DNA of 64,000 nt, taken from Owenia fusiformis (Eukaryota; Annelida; Polychaeta; Sabellida; Oweniidae). Positions 12,201-22,775 of this stretch are shown in pieces. The translations under genes and the position numbers were made by a program. Where the stretch lies: the NCBI GenBank assembly GCA_903813345.2, contig CAIIXF020000004.1:14021196-14085195 (forward strand), read 5' to 3'. Numbering within the stretch: the stretch's first letter is position 1; every line of letters starts with the position of its first letter. The notes under the pieces are model-generated. The model was not told the origin of the DNA. It saw only the letters and a list, made by a program, of their open reading frames with translations, and did not search any database.

Positions 12201-15200
12201 GAAGTTAACACCTTGAAATGTGAACACCTTTTTTGAAGTAAACACCCTGAAATGAGAAAAACCTTTTTTTGAAGTAAACACCTTGAAATATGAACACCAT
12301 TTTAGTCAGATGTTTGCTCTTGAATATCTCCCATGTTACTGGTACTGGTACCTATATGCATAAAAAATCAAAGCTTAATCCATAGACTACAAATCGTTAA
12401 AACAGGTGTAACTGTATTGACTATTGACTGTAATCAAACATAAAAATATCTCCTGATCCATCTGTGGGAACATAAACGATCGGCTGATCTGTTTCCTCCT
12501 ATATTATTACCAGGACAACCTGCTCTCGTTTAAATTATACAACCAATGAGAATGTCAAAGTAAACGTCTACTCTTTTAAACAAGGAATTTTCATGTAGAA
12601 GTACTGGAGGGGATTTCAAAATAATGTTTTGTTCCCCCTTGTCAATTAAATTAAAAAATGATGTGCATTTTATCATTTTTGGAAAAGATTTAGTAAGTTT
12701 CATATTTATCAAGTTGCTACAGGGGTTGAGGTCATCTTTTCTGACCATATTTTTGGAATCATCATCGTCAACTTTCATATATGACGACGGAAATAAATAG
12801 CTCCATTGATTCAAACTTAATAAAATCAGTTATCGGAGGGTTGATCATAAAGTTCTCATAATATCTGAATACATTTGTCGTATTTTAGGTACATGTACTT
12901 GTATGTTGCATATTTTATGAACATTTCAATATGATATAATGAAAATAAAAGTTTTGGTATGAGAACTTTATGATCAACTCTCGTATTTTCTTAAACCTGC
13001 ATATGGGCTTAGTGTAGGATAATCACAAATTTTCTCATTTTGAAGTTTTCGTTATGAGCAATATTTTCCAGTAACTCTAAACTAAAATCAATATGATTAA
13101 GAGACAAGTTAATACTTAATAAAGATGTTTTAATATCAACAAAATACACTTTACTTACAGTGTAACCATTTACGTGATGCAAAAATTGATTAATAAATGT
13201 TTATTTAATGGATTTGGGATATAGAATTCTATGAATTAGTGGAACGGGTGAAATAATATTGACTTAGCTGCATCTGAATTAATATATAGATTTGAATTGT
13301 TTGGAATTCAATTAAATATAAGATGTTTACATAGTCCTTTGATGGAACATGAGAATTGTTTGCTTCGTGGTATTTTCAATTTAGCACTGCTATAGCACTA
13401 GTATTTTTGATTTAGAACTTGTATTTTTGATAAAGCACTTGCATTTTTGATATAGCACTGGTATTTCTGTTATAACACTGGTATTTTCAATGTATCACCA
13501 TATTTTGGATATAGCACATGTGTGTCAGACCCATAGCAAAGATTTGCTAAGGGGTTTTGACTTTCCAGGGGGTTCACTTTTGCCAACTTTGGGCCAAAAA
13601 GGGCCAAAACCACTTGAAAAGCGCTCAGAATGATGAAAAACTGCATGTTTTTGAAATAATTTTCAGCCAGGGGGGAGTTCGCTTGAACTATGTGTCAGCA
13701 CTCGCTCTTTGAAATCAAACCAAAATGTTTTATGTCACTAAAAGGCAGAAGAGAAGATGGCAAATCACAAGCAACATGTACAATTGACTCATCAATGTTC
13801 CAATGTATTGTGGTCCTTCTCAAATACAGGCTGTCCATAAAGTATCTTTACAATTAACAAGGTCTGTCTAAAGTTTAGACTTAATTGACACCCTATATAT
13901 ACTTGTATTATATCATATAAGTCTTGTGCTATCATATCAAATGGTGTATTTATTTAAGATACAAATTACAGTTTGCATTACTCACTTCGAGAGCCATGTT
14001 AGATTTTGAAACTTATGGCTCTCAAACGGGGAAGTGGACAGCTCATCGATTGTGACCTTTGAAATCGAATTAAGTCAATCAGCGGCCTACTTTTGTTCTC
14101 TAACTATGCTATACATCATTATCATCCTTCTGTGCAAGTATTGGAGTGCTGAGGTACTTCCTTTTCGATCAAGACTTGTAATTGTTAGTGGAGTGAATGT
14201 TTTTACTTTTTACTGCCGAATTCCAATATGGCGTTTTCTGCTCGGACATTTTCGTACATTTCCGGAGGTTGTCCGAACCTAACTAATTCTCAAAATTCAT
14301 TTCGTTCGTTGCGTATCTCGCTCCTAGCAAACCGCCATATTGGAAATAGGTCTAAAAAACATTCACTCGATGAACAATTTACAAGTCTTGATCGAAAAAG
14401 AAGTATTTCAGCGCTCTAATACTTACACAGATTGATGATACTGATGTAAGACACAGTTAGAGACCAAAAGTAAGCTGCTGATCGACTTAATTCGATTTCA
14501 AAGGTCACAATCATTGAGCTGTCCAAATGCTCCGTGGGAAAGCTATTATATCAAAATCCAACTGACACCCATGCGGGTAAAAAAACAAATTATTACTTCT
14601 CCTTGAATAAAGTTTAGTGAAACCTGCATTCAAACACCTCACTTATGTGAACACCTCTTAATGTGAACATCTATCCTAAATATGCTAGCTCCCATTTATG
14701 TGATGTTTCCATTAGATTGAAAGTTCAACAAAGTTAATCAATTTAACATTTGTGTTAAACTTTATCCATTACATATGATGTATATTTTATAACTAGCCGT
14801 GATATTGTTTCATTATGCGAAGACTAATTTTTATTGTTTGAGGTGCTTTTAAAAGATTTTAAATCGCTATTTTCTAGAAAATAAATGACTTAAACCAGTC
14901 ATAGCTATAAACCAATGAAAAAGAGGTCTCAATCTTAACACTGAGCTAGGGCCATGGTACGATTGAAAGTAATTGGTCCTCTTTATTGAATTTATATGCT
15001 GAATGATGAATGATAATTCTCTTTGTATTTTCAGGTACCTTTATATAACAATTCTACGAGATCCCGTGAAACGTTACCTCAGCGAGTGGAAACATGTAAA
15101 ACGAGGCGCTACCTGGAAAGCAGCTAAATTAAAATGTGACGGACATCAAGCCACATTGACCGAAGTTCCATTTTGTTTTGAGGGGGACACTTGGGAAGGT

Positions 15201-15797
15201 GTCCATTTAAATGAATTTATAAAGTGTCCATATAATCTCGCCAATAATCGGCAAGCGAGGATGCTGGCCGATTTAAGTCTCGCCAAATGTTACGACACTA
15301 GTGCCATGTCAAAAACTGAAAGAGATAAGGTTATTTTAGAGAGCGCAAAGCAAAATTTGCTTGATATGGCTTTTTTTGGTTTGACTGAATATCAACGTTA
15401 TACTCAGATGATGTTCGAAGACACATTTAAAATAAAATTTATAAATGATTTCATCCAATATAATGAAACTCACGCTAGTGACGTCACTGAAAAGCTATCA
15501 TCTGAAGATATAGAGGAGATACAAAAAATAAATCACTTAGATATTGAACTTTATAAATATGCCAAAACACTGTTCTTTGAGAGATTACACGCAAAGTTTG
15601 GTTCAGATTTGGGTAAAATTGAGACAATTGATCGAATTGGTGAGGCTAGTAGTGATGCTGACGAAGATGAAAATGTCGATGAAGAATACGTGAATGAGGT
15701 TATGAATAATGAAGATCATGGACTTTTTAAGAGAGAGGTTAACATAAGGTTTGATCCAGAGAAACATATCAATAAGCGCAGGACCAAGAGGAGTTAA
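2690..15797 (+). CDS. HS6ST: heparan sulfate 6-O-sulfotransferase (two exons)
   Basis: Spliced CDS joins 2690-3276 and 15035-15797, giving 449 residues. The enzyme transfers sulfate from PAPS to the 6-O position of glucosamine in heparan sulfate, in the Golgi lumen. The protein is type II: a short basic cytosolic start, one membrane anchor (about residues 8-28), a stem, then the sulfotransferase domain. The 5'-phosphosulfate loop reads HIQKTGGTT (115-123), the conserved CGLHADW follows at 168-174, and the 3'-phosphate segment LRDPVKRYLSEW is at 203-214, then CPYNLANNRQ and AFFGLTEYQR. These motifs are diagnostic of the 6-O family, not the 2-O or 3-O families. The splice joins codon 196 (AG|G) just before the RDP motif. 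Length is typical (animal members are about 400-600 residues). The upstream GTG at 2684 is not used; the first ATG in frame is 2690, with another at 2699. Confidence 0.95.
3950..4075 (+). repeat. SINE fragment, tRNA-like head
   Basis: The block 'gggtggactgactttttcac' (about 4021-4040) and the following 'cagcccttggca' recur almost unchanged at about 21190-21220, where they follow a clearer tRNA-like head with a B box. The segment here preserves 'gtgagtttgatcttcatt' in the B-box position. It is a diverged member of the same SINE family. Confidence 0.5.
4503..4515 (+). promoter_or_regulatory. perfect intronic DR1 (AGGTCAGAGGTCA)
   Basis: A second AGGTCA-N1-AGGTCA direct repeat lies 1.2 kb into the HS6ST intron. 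About 100 bp upstream is a related 'ggtcaaagggtca' (near 4400). It may be an intronic enhancer site, or chance in a long intron. Confidence 0.3.
5466..5886. repeat. 137-bp tandem repeat, about 3 copies
   Basis: The block 'aatct(g/a)aacacctctc' restarts at 5466, 5603 and 5740, a constant period of 137 bp. Units contain 'gaacactttttctcaatcc' and 'ggctggttccagaggtgttc'. Diverged single pieces of the same family occur near 7325-7490, 14620-14690 and 38665-38735. Confidence 0.85.
6965..7165. mobile_element. CCCGTAGCCAGG-type MITE, diverged copy
   Basis: This is the inverted version of the element at 9035-9240, with shared blocks 'gccaaggggggt', 'cttgagaagtgctcaaaatgg' split by drift and 'ccctggctatgggcctg' at the right end. 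It contains a poly-G run facing a poly-C run at its right side (about 7104-7150), a strong potential hairpin. Other diverged or truncated relatives are at about 7935-8045, 11545-11665, 13515-13690 and 50994-51050. Confidence 0.6.
8885..9034. mobile_element. MITE arm with TACCACTTATACAGTA end
   Basis: The right end 'taccacttatacagta' (about 9011-9026) is also the terminal repeat of the element at 61850-62060. The interior 'aatggg...cataaggaaaatcaaaatt' is likewise shared. This looks like one diverged copy, into whose right edge the element at 9035 inserted. Confidence 0.45.
9035..9240. mobile_element. full-length CCCGTAGCCAGG MITE
   Basis: It has perfect 16-bp terminal inverted repeats CAGGCCCGTAGCCAGG at 9035-9050 and its complement at 9225-9240. 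The flanking 5-bp direct repeat ATACC is present on both sides, as expected of a target-site duplication. Length is 206 bp with no coding capacity. The internal G-run/C-run pair would form a second hairpin. This is the best-preserved member of a family with at least five relatives in the window. Confidence 0.85.
10256..10650. repeat. diverged direct duplication (two units of about 125 bp)
   Basis: Segments at about 10256-10380 and 10530-10650 share 'aaatttgaatgaa', 'tgcatttct(a)ta' and 'tgattccact' type blocks in the same order. The intervening 150 bp is unrelated. Nothing coding is evident. Confidence 0.5.
11955..12300. repeat. 33-36 bp tandem array, about 10 copies
   Basis: The unit 'aacaccttgaaatgtgaa' followed by a T-run and 'gaagt' repeats with small length changes. 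Open frames across it arise only from the repeat. It may be related to the GAACACCT family at 5466-5886. Confidence 0.85.
12835..12983. mobile_element. MITE, about 150 bp, 25-bp inverted ends
   Basis: The left end 'gggttgatcataaagttctc' is matched by the complement of 'gagaactttatgatcaact' at the right end. The centre is AT-rich and non-coding. Confidence 0.75.
13375..13520. repeat. 28-bp degenerate tandem repeat, about 5 copies
   Basis: Units of the form 'atagcac(t)tgtatttttgat' recur about every 28 bp. Divergence between units is high, so the array is old. Confidence 0.6.
13977..14556. mobile_element. foldback element, copy 2
   Basis: Same family as 1411-2012. Arms are about 14037-14240 and 14325-14530; the interior keeps 'ccggaggttgtccgaac' and 'tcgttgcgtatctcgctcc' found in copy 1. 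It sits in the HS6ST intron 480 bp before exon 2. Confidence 0.75.
15035..15797 (+). CDS. HS6ST: HS6ST exon 2: catalytic C-terminal half
   Basis: This exon encodes the last base of codon 196 through residue 449. The acceptor TTTTCAG|GTACC gives R-Y-L-Y-I-T-I-L-R-D-P, matching the family's 'YITLLRDP' segment. It includes the 3'-phosphate-binding RDP..RYLSEW, a substrate-side GATWK, CPYNLANNRQARMLADLSL and FFGLTEYQRYTQ, then a helical end (LDIELYKYAKTLF). The last 60 residues are unusual: an acidic run (DADEDENVDEE, about 404-414) then a basic end (KRRTKRS). No glycosaminoglycan-binding function can be assigned to that tail from sequence alone. Confidence 0.94.
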
Positions 15798-15805
15798 AGA
15801 TCTCA

Positions 15806-15811
15806 AATAAA
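15806..15811 (+). other. poly(A) signal AATAAA for HS6ST
   Basis: AATAAA starts nine bases after the stop codon, which would leave a very short 3' UTR. A second AATAAA lies about 140 bp further on (near 15951) and may be the one mainly used. Confidence 0.35.
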
Positions 15812-16104
15812 TCTCTGAACTGAACTGTCAGACAGAAGACATTGCTGTAACCAGGTATGAGGCAAAGACAGGTCAGGTAATTGCCTCATTGCCTCACCAC
15901 AATTTTACAGAAAAAATAATTTTCAGACATTTTTGCACCTAAAACTGTGGAAATAAAGTCTAGATGTAGCAATACAGTCATTTTCCTCACCTTTTGATTT
16001 TTACCTCACCAAAATTTTTCAGAAAAAATTATTTTCAGAAATTTTTGCAACTAAAATTGTGGAAATGAAATCTAAGGGTAGCATTGCAGTCCAAATTTGC
16101 CTCA

Positions 16105-16312
16105 GCAGTGATCTCCCCAGCATTAAAGCAAGTGGGCTCATCACCCACCTTAGATTTTAAAAACATGCTTGCACCCACCTGAAAATCTATTTGCACCCAC
16201 TTGAAAATGTGAAGAATCTTGAAAAATGGGCATATTTTGACCAATTTTGATCTAAATTGTGAAAATGAGAATTTTGCACCCACTTGAGAAAAAATCCTGC
16301 TGAGAACACTGC
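16105..16312. mobile_element. MITE with GCAGTG..CTC ends
   Basis: Inverted ends 'gcagtgatctccccagca' and 'tgctgagaacactgc' bound 208 bp. The interior repeats 'gcacccac(c/t)t' several times. Ends resemble those of the element at 16607-16924, so they are probably one superfamily. Confidence 0.6.
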
Positions 16313-16585
16313 TCGCATAATGTTTTTTGTCTCGCCAAATTTTAGATCCTGTCTATGCCACTGGACGTCAATATTTTTATCAAAAACTTATTCAGATAGG
16401 CATGGGGAAATATTTTGTAACGATTTGCCATAATTTACCAGGTGCTGAGATTTTGTCATGTTAATGTCAATATATGGATGCTGTTTTATGTTATGTATAG
16501 AATTTATAACTCAATGTTGTGTACCATTTGCTGTTATTTTCTTTTATTTGAATGTACTGAAAAATCAAGTGAATCAGAACTAATG

Positions 16586-17057
16586 CCTCAGTCACATTTG
16601 ATCTATGCAGAGTTCTCACTAGGCTTTTAGACTCCGGAGATTCTCCGGAGTCTAATGTCTTAAAACCATCTTACTCCAGAGTCTAATAGCTTTTCCGGAG
16701 TCTATCAGTGTTTTTTCTGGAGTCTAATTTTACATTTTTTCACATTATTTGCAGTAAAACTCTTGGGATTAAAATAGCAAGATAATCTTAAGAAGTATGT
16801 TGAAAAGTATACTAATCGGATATCTCTGATATCTTTGGGGAGAAGTAGTCGCGATACCGCGAAAAAAGTAGTCACAATACCGCTAAAAATCCAGGGTCTA
16901 AAAATTTCCTGGTGAGAACCCTGCTATGGCTTTTGTACAATGGCTGTTGCTTCCCAAAATCGAAAGAAATATGCTGCATAAAATATAGGAATTAGCAGTA
17001 CAATATAGATTTTCTATATCGAATTTGTGAAGCTATTGCCACCCTATGTGACTGAGG
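16586..17057. mobile_element. nested MITE: host copy split by a second MITE
   Basis: The outer element has ends 'cctcagtcacatttgat' and 'atgtgactgagg' and an intact relative at about 49375-49525 (shared 'gcagcataaaatatagg' and 'ttttctatatcga'). Inside its left end, at 16607-16924, sits a second element with ends GCAGAGTTCTCAC / GTGAGAACCCTGC carrying repeated 'ggagtcta' blocks. The order of insertion is clear from the nesting. Confidence 0.65.
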
Positions 17058-17363
17058 CTTAACGAGCTCCAAGTTTTTTGTCTTTCATTATCAAAAAATG
17101 AATTGTATATAGTAAAGTTCCATATAATCATAATGTGATAGCCTAAAAGGAGCGTTTTAAGTGTCTTAGACAGTGCTTATTGAAACAATGCCATATAAAA
17201 TGGATGCCAAATTCTCAACATTTTTATGAAACATCAACATTAAATATTTGACAAAGTTTTGTCATAATAATATTTAATTCAGTGCTGAATTTTAAAACTT
17301 AGCCAAATGTGACGACATCTAAATGAGAACTTCTCATATATTCTAAATTGAGATGGGAACAAC

Positions 17364-17830
17364 TTGATGCCTCTCAAATGTGAGCACTTCTCAAATGTTA
17401 ACTCCTCACAAATATGGGAACTCTTGAGTATAAGTGTCTCTCAGAACTCCTCACAAATATGGGAACTCTTGAGTATAAGTGTCTCTCAGAACTCTTCACA
17501 AATATGGGAACTCTTGAGTATAAGTGTCTCTCAGAACTCCTCACAAATATGGGAACTCTTGAGTATAAGTGACTCTCAGAACTCCTCACAAATATGGGAA
17601 CTCTTGAGTATAAGTGTCTCTCAGAACTCTTCACAAATATGTGAACTTCTTGAATATAAGTGTCTCTCAGATATGAACACCTCTCATATTAGAACACTTT
17701 TAAATTGTAATGGGAACACCTCAACACCTATTAAATGTGAGCACTTCTCAATTGTTAACTCCTCACAAATATGTGAACTCTTGAATATGAGCATCTCTCA
17801 GATGAACACCTCTCGTATTTGAACACTTTT
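17364..17830. repeat. 45-bp minisatellite, frame-preserving
   Basis: The unit contains 'tcctcacaaatatgggaac' followed by 'tcttgagtataagtgtctctcagaa', is close to 45 bp, and occurs about five times nearly unchanged (17398-17640) plus diverged flanks. Because 45 is a multiple of 3, both strands stay open: the plus frame repeats a 15-residue unit (SSQIWELLSISVSQN). Flanks contain 'gaacacctctc', linking it to the 5466-5886 family. I see no splice sites or conserved domain and treat it as non-coding. Confidence 0.85.
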
Positions 17831-18399
17831 CACCAGTATTTTTCTCATAAGCCAAGTTTTATTGTGTAAAAAAAGTTATCGTTTTGGCAGTCTTTGAATC
17901 ATAAAGTTCAATTATATTTTACTTTTGACAGTCTCATAATTTGGCAATAAGTCATACAAAACTAATTTATTATGAGAAAAATGTCAGAAACTTTCTTAAG
18001 AGATATCTCAATTATATTATTTTCTTTCATACTAATGAATAAAAAGGTACCGATTGGCAATTTCTGAATAAGGGCATTTAAATTTTTTCAGAGGTTTTTG
18101 AAAGAATTGTTGTCTGGCTGTCACTTTTTTTGGCCATGAAAAAATTTGTTTGATCTTAATTGTTTCTCAATGAATGAATTATAAGTCAAGAGTCATTCAT
18201 GTTACTTTATATATTAAGATCAGTACTGAGTGAAATGTAGTTAAAGCTTTGAATTGTTCTTAATTATACTTTGATAACTGAATTTGTGTACTTGAAGTTC
18301 ATGCTTAAACTTGTAACATTTTTTTTTGAAAATCATTGAGTCCAGTTTTAAGTCCCTTGACCCCCCTCCCCTCTATCTACTTCTCTCCAGAGTAGGAGG

Positions 18400-19100
18400 A
18401 TGTTCAAGAGCAGGGGAATGGGGCACAGTTGCTTTGCAAATAATTCAAATCACCCACCTCAACTGATATTTACATATGTACCACCACCTAGTATACAGGG
18501 GCAAAGCCAGAGATAGGGGAATGTTTAAGAGCAGGGTAAGGGGGATAATACAATATTTAAGAGCAGGGGAATGGGAATATTTAAGAGCAGGGGAAGGGGG
18601 GATAATCTGATATTTAAGAGCAGGGGAAGGGGGATTATCTGATATTCGAACATGACTGTTTTCACCCCTTCTATAAACTGTAAACAAAGTCAATGCTTCA
18701 GCTGAGTTATATTCAAGATCAATAACCCAGTTAATACGTGTAATATGTGACGTCATAACGGTAGGTCGTAGTTATGGCGGACCATGATGAATATTCGAAA
18801 CAATTTGGTGAGTTTTCATGTTCGAATCATAATATAGACCTCAGGGCAGGGGTAATATCGTCAAATACACCCCTTGGGGCTAGGCACAAAAGCTTTCGAA
18901 CCCCTCACTCCCTTCGGTCGTTCGGGGTACAGAAAACGTTTGTGCCTAGCCCCAAGGGGTGTATTCGACGATATAACCCCTGCTTTTCGGTCTATATTTC
19001 TTAATTAAGAGCAGGGGAAGGGGGATTATCTGATATTTAAGAGCAGAGGAAGGGGGATAATCCGATATTTAAGAGCAGGGAAAGGGACGCATAGCAAAAT
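18400..19100. repeat. 33-bp 'aagagcaggggaa' minisatellite, interrupted
   Basis: Units built on 'atatttaagagcaggggaag' followed by 'ggggataatctg' occur at 18520-18650 and again at 19005-19085, with related single units at about 18400 and 19243. The array is split by the palindromic element at 18833-18996 and its flanks. Confidence 0.8.
18833..18996. mobile_element. GC-rich long hairpin element
   Basis: A left arm from 'tatagacc' and a right arm ending 'ggtctata' pair over roughly 60 bp with few mismatches, including 'accccttggggctaggcaca' opposite its complement. The loop is CpG-rich ('ccttcggtcgttcgggg') in otherwise AT-rich DNA. It is most likely a foldback transposable element. Confidence 0.75.
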
Positions 19101-19835
19101 GCAAATCACTCAAGAGGATAGTTATTCATGTTACTATATAAACATGGATTGGTACTGAGTGAAATATAGTATAAACTTTTTGCTCTTTTTTTATATACAT
19201 TTAACGTATTTCAACTTGTAACAACGTGACAATAGGAGGATGTTCAAGAGCAGGGGGAGGCGGGGAGCATGAGGGCTTAGCAAAAATACAAATAACCCAC
19301 CTAAACTGATATAGTACACTTAGTACATAGTACCACCTAGTATACAGGCCAGGGGCATAGTCAGGATCCTTATAGGTGGGCTTATAGGTGAGGCAATATA
19401 TAAGCGAGGCAAATTTGAGGTGAATGAAACATGAATGATGATACCATCATTATGCAACAATTTCAATATATTTTAAATATTATGTAAAATTATGGCAAGA
19501 CAACTGGCATTTACGACCATGCTTTGCTATTCCTGGGGTATACAAACTTGTATTTATGACACCCGCCAATTTGATAAAGTATAGGAAATGACCTTGTGAT
19601 ATAGGGGAGGCACTTTTTGGTATTCTGTTTATCCTATGTCAAGTAGAGTTTTAGGGAGATAAGTTGATAAGATATATCCCATATCCTGATTTAGAGGTTT
19701 CCATATCCGCTTCCGATAAGTAGTGGAAATGCAATAAAATGACTTTGCATATGAATGATCTGTTTATTTTTACACCTTGTACTATTGAAATGGCAATATG
19801 CCCCTGAAAACTTTACTTGGTATAGGATAAAGCAG

Positions 19836-19977
19836 TTATGTACGGTTGGTTTGGATATGGGTTTTATCCCTCGTGAGATATGCACATCTACCTTCGGTCC
19901 CTACGGTCCCTCGGCTAGATATGCATATCTCCCTCTGGATAAACCCCATATCCAAAACCTCCCAGTACATAACCCTT
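19836..19977. mobile_element. second palindromic hairpin element
   Basis: 'ttggatatgggttttatcc' (from 19851) pairs with 'ggataaaccccatatccaa' (ending 19955), then 'gagatatgcacatct' with 'agatatgcatatct'. The loop 'accttcggtccctacggtcc' resembles the CpG-rich loop of the hairpin at 18833-18996. Outer bases 'ttatgtac' and 'gtacataa' extend the pairing. Confidence 0.75.
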
Positions 19978-20539
19978 ATATACGCCATGATAATGCACAG
20001 CCACAAATCATCATGTGCTTTTCAGGCCTGTGAGCAGGACAATCTATATAAGATACAATTTAGTGAACTGAATTACAAGTACCTGATTGATTTAAAGATG
20101 GCAGTGTAGTCAGTTATTAATTTAAAGAGAAAATAGTAACCCAAAGAGGATTGACTCCCAGAATGCTGGGAGCCAATGTGGATATTATTTCATTTTTTTG
20201 GTGACACATACAAAGTCCCAGGTATTAAAGCCGTATCTTGAAAGATTTTGTGATTGCAAAATTTATTTTTTCACTCAGTTTTCACTTCAGGTTTTGAATC
20301 GTGATTTTAGACAAAAAATCAAAATACACAACAAGTGATCAAGATATGAACTTTGGATATGAGCTTTGATTGATTATGAATATATGGCCAGTTTAATATT
20401 AGGCAATAATGACATTTTCATTGTTAGAAAATATTGAGATTGCATTCTGGGAGCTAATCCTCTTTGATAATAACCAATCACATTGCCAAGATTTTTATCA
20501 TAATGGTACCTATGGCCTTTTATATTACACTATTATAAT

Positions 20540-20905
20540 TTTTGAATTCAATAGACTAGATGCAAGTAGAAATAATCTTGACTGACATCTTTATTTGAAA
20601 TCTATATGTAGAAGTCGACATCTAAAAATAAGGTTTCAAAAATTGTTTATCAACTTTGAAATTTTTTTTTTGAAAATATGACTACTAGTTCGGGTTGATT
20701 CCCCATAGATCCCATGTTACAAAATTATAAAAAGTGAAATATCTTTTCTTGTATTGGACAGATAACATTTTCTGTTACTGGAGATAATTTAATTTACATA
20801 ACTATTAGATACATAAAGGTTTAGGTTATACGAAAATCGAATCACTAAAACAGATGTAATCTAAATTAAAGGGAACTTTCTACTATAGCCGCCATTTGAT
20901 TTATA
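20540..20905. mobile_element. copy of the GATGCGAG inverted-repeat family (one end)
   Basis: Blocks 'agactagatgcaagtagaaa', 'gttcgggttgattccccata', 'cttgtattggacagataac' and 'gggaactttctactatagcc' follow in the same order as in 49910-50290. Only one half of the larger inverted-repeat element is present. Confidence 0.65.
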
Positions 20906-21137
20906 TCTTTGTGTTTAGATGTGACACTGTATTTCTTGACACATAAGTCAACAAGATATGTTCGTATAAAAATTGTCACAGGACACAAAGCAGGCATTTA
21001 TGATACTACAGTATACATGTATCTAGTACTAGTACTACTTCCTTCCTGGTGTATGTAATCAAAAGGGGCTCAGCGTGTATCTGATCAGAAATATGCCAAA
21101 ATAAACATAAAATAAAAACGATTTTACAGTTTTTAAC

Positions 21138-21275
21138 ATGGTAGAGCAATCACCTGCAAAGTGAGGGGTTGTGGGTTCAATCCCCACCAGGGTGGACTGA
21201 CTTTTTCACATCAGCTCTTAGCATGGGATTTAATTCTATGTTTTCATTAACTGTTGTTTGTTCATTCTCGAACTA
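21138..21275 (+). repeat. tRNA-derived SINE
   Basis: 'atggtagagcaatcacctgc' followed by 'gtgggttcaatccccacc' gives an A-box-like and a near-perfect B-box (GGTTCAATCC) with pairing T-arm flanks. The post-tRNA body 'gggtggactgactttttcac' is shared with 3950-4075. It is not a functional tRNA: no full acceptor stem. Confidence 0.65.
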
Positions 21276-22370
21276 TGAATGTATTTTTTATTGGATATAA
21301 GGCTAGATCAAAAGATTATCAAGGATTATATGAAATCATGTTATTTCTAAGGGTAGACACTTTCTATGTGCCACATAGTGATCTCATTTTGTTTATTGCA
21401 TGTTAATTTTCGTATAAAACATAAACTGTAGTTGAACTTCAAGAATCTTGGAATGATGTCAAATATTAAAGGTCTTGTGGAAGTTTGGTTTATATTTTGA
21501 ACTGTGATCTTATCTCATGTAATCAAAATTTTAATTTTGCATGGGGCCTTTAAATGATGTAAAACATAATGTAATTTATTTGTGGTTTCGTCTGTCCTCA
21601 TACAGTTGTTTTCTGTACTGAATTAAGATGACAATAACAGTTGAATATTAGTTAAAGGGGCAATAAAGGATTGAGGGGTGTAAAATGTTGATCAGAATCT
21701 CTAAAAATGATATCTCATTTTTTCGGAATTATTGCCAAAATACCTTAAAATCCATTCATTTTAACAATACTTGTATATCCTTTTTAAGCGGCATGATGAA
21801 GAATGCTATAATCAAAAATTTTTGTAAAATTTTCAATTCAGAAAACTCCTCTATTCTTTATTGCCACTTTAATGATACAAGGGAGTATCATTCATTTCCA
21901 TCATGCAAATAACACCTTCACTTTACACATTTTATATATAATTTATGCAGTTTGTACTTAATTCAATATACTTTATTTACAATAAAATTGTAAGAAATCA
22001 TTGGATAGGTGTTTGAGTTTTATATAATATGGGGAGTATTATTCCTAAATGGAGATTACATTCTTATTGAGATTTAATTAGATAGTAGCTAATATGCTTG
22101 TCCATTGTCAGTGTCATTTCATATCTTGATGACGTTGACGAATAATATTGTCAGTATGATTCTCGTGAATATGCTGCTTCCTGCAAGCCGATAGCGAGAA
22201 AAGACTACATTATTGGACTATTCGTTGAAAGATCGTCATATGAGAATGATAATGTCCCAAGGGCCATTTTTGAAAACATTTAAATCATGATCTTTCTTCC
22301 TGTGATATTCGCTAACCGTTATCTCTTCTCTATAGCCTGCTTTTCAGTGTCATTTACGGCGAGATATAGC
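21276..22370. other. gene-free stretch
   Basis: No exon with a recognisable product and no clear repeat was seen. One short open frame at 21685-21912 lacks motifs and neighbours. Composition is AT-rich like the intergenic average. Confidence 0.35.
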
Positions 22371-22371
22371 G

Positions 22372-22775
22372 AACTAACATTCATGAACCATTTGTATAAA
22401 TATAGTGAACATTCATGAACCATTTATAGATACAGCTCACATTCATGAACCAATAATAGATACAGCGAGCATTCATGAACCATTAATAGATACAGCGAGC
22501 ATTCATGAACCATTAATAGATATATCGAACATTCATGAACAATATGTATACATAGGGAATATTCATGAACCATTAACAAATATAGTGACGATTCATGAAC
22601 CATTTATAGATACAGCCAACATTCATGAACCAATAGTAGATATAGCGAACATTCATGAACCATTAATAAATATATCGAATTTTCATGAACATTTTGTGTA
22701 CCTAGGGAACATTCACGAACCATTAGATATAGGGAAAATTCATGAACCATTGATAGATAAAGCCATCATCCATAA
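22372..22775. repeat. 30-bp minisatellite, about 13 copies
   Basis: The unit 'attcatgaaccattaataga' plus 'tacagcgagc' has a period of exactly 30 bp for most of the array. It keeps one frame open for 163 codons with a decapeptide unit (IHEPLIDTAS). That frame has no ATG; its only apparent start is a GTG, and the ATGs in the repeat are out of frame. I therefore call it a minisatellite, not a gene, unless transcripts show an upstream exon. Confidence 0.8.

Larger units (their letters stand above)
3277..15034 (+). other. HS6ST intron 1 (11.8 kb, repeat-filled)
   Basis: The intron runs from GTAAAGT at 3277 to the acceptor TTTTCAG ending at 15034. I see no further exon of the enzyme in it; the two exons join in frame and complete the fold. 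It carries the separately listed tandem arrays, MITEs, SINE fragment and foldback copy. Remaining stretches such as 4520-5440, 5890-6950, 8050-8870, 9250-10250 and 10660-11530 show only AT-rich sequence and isolated short ORFs. Confidence 0.85.

Noticed and set aside
17364-17822. 152-codon repeat protein
   Set aside because: The frame is open only because the unit is 45 bp; the opposite strand is open too, and no splice sites or start context support it.
21138-21215. Possible tRNA gene (good B box)
   Set aside because: No acceptor stem or consistent anticodon arm; its downstream body is shared with another copy at 3950, as in a SINE.
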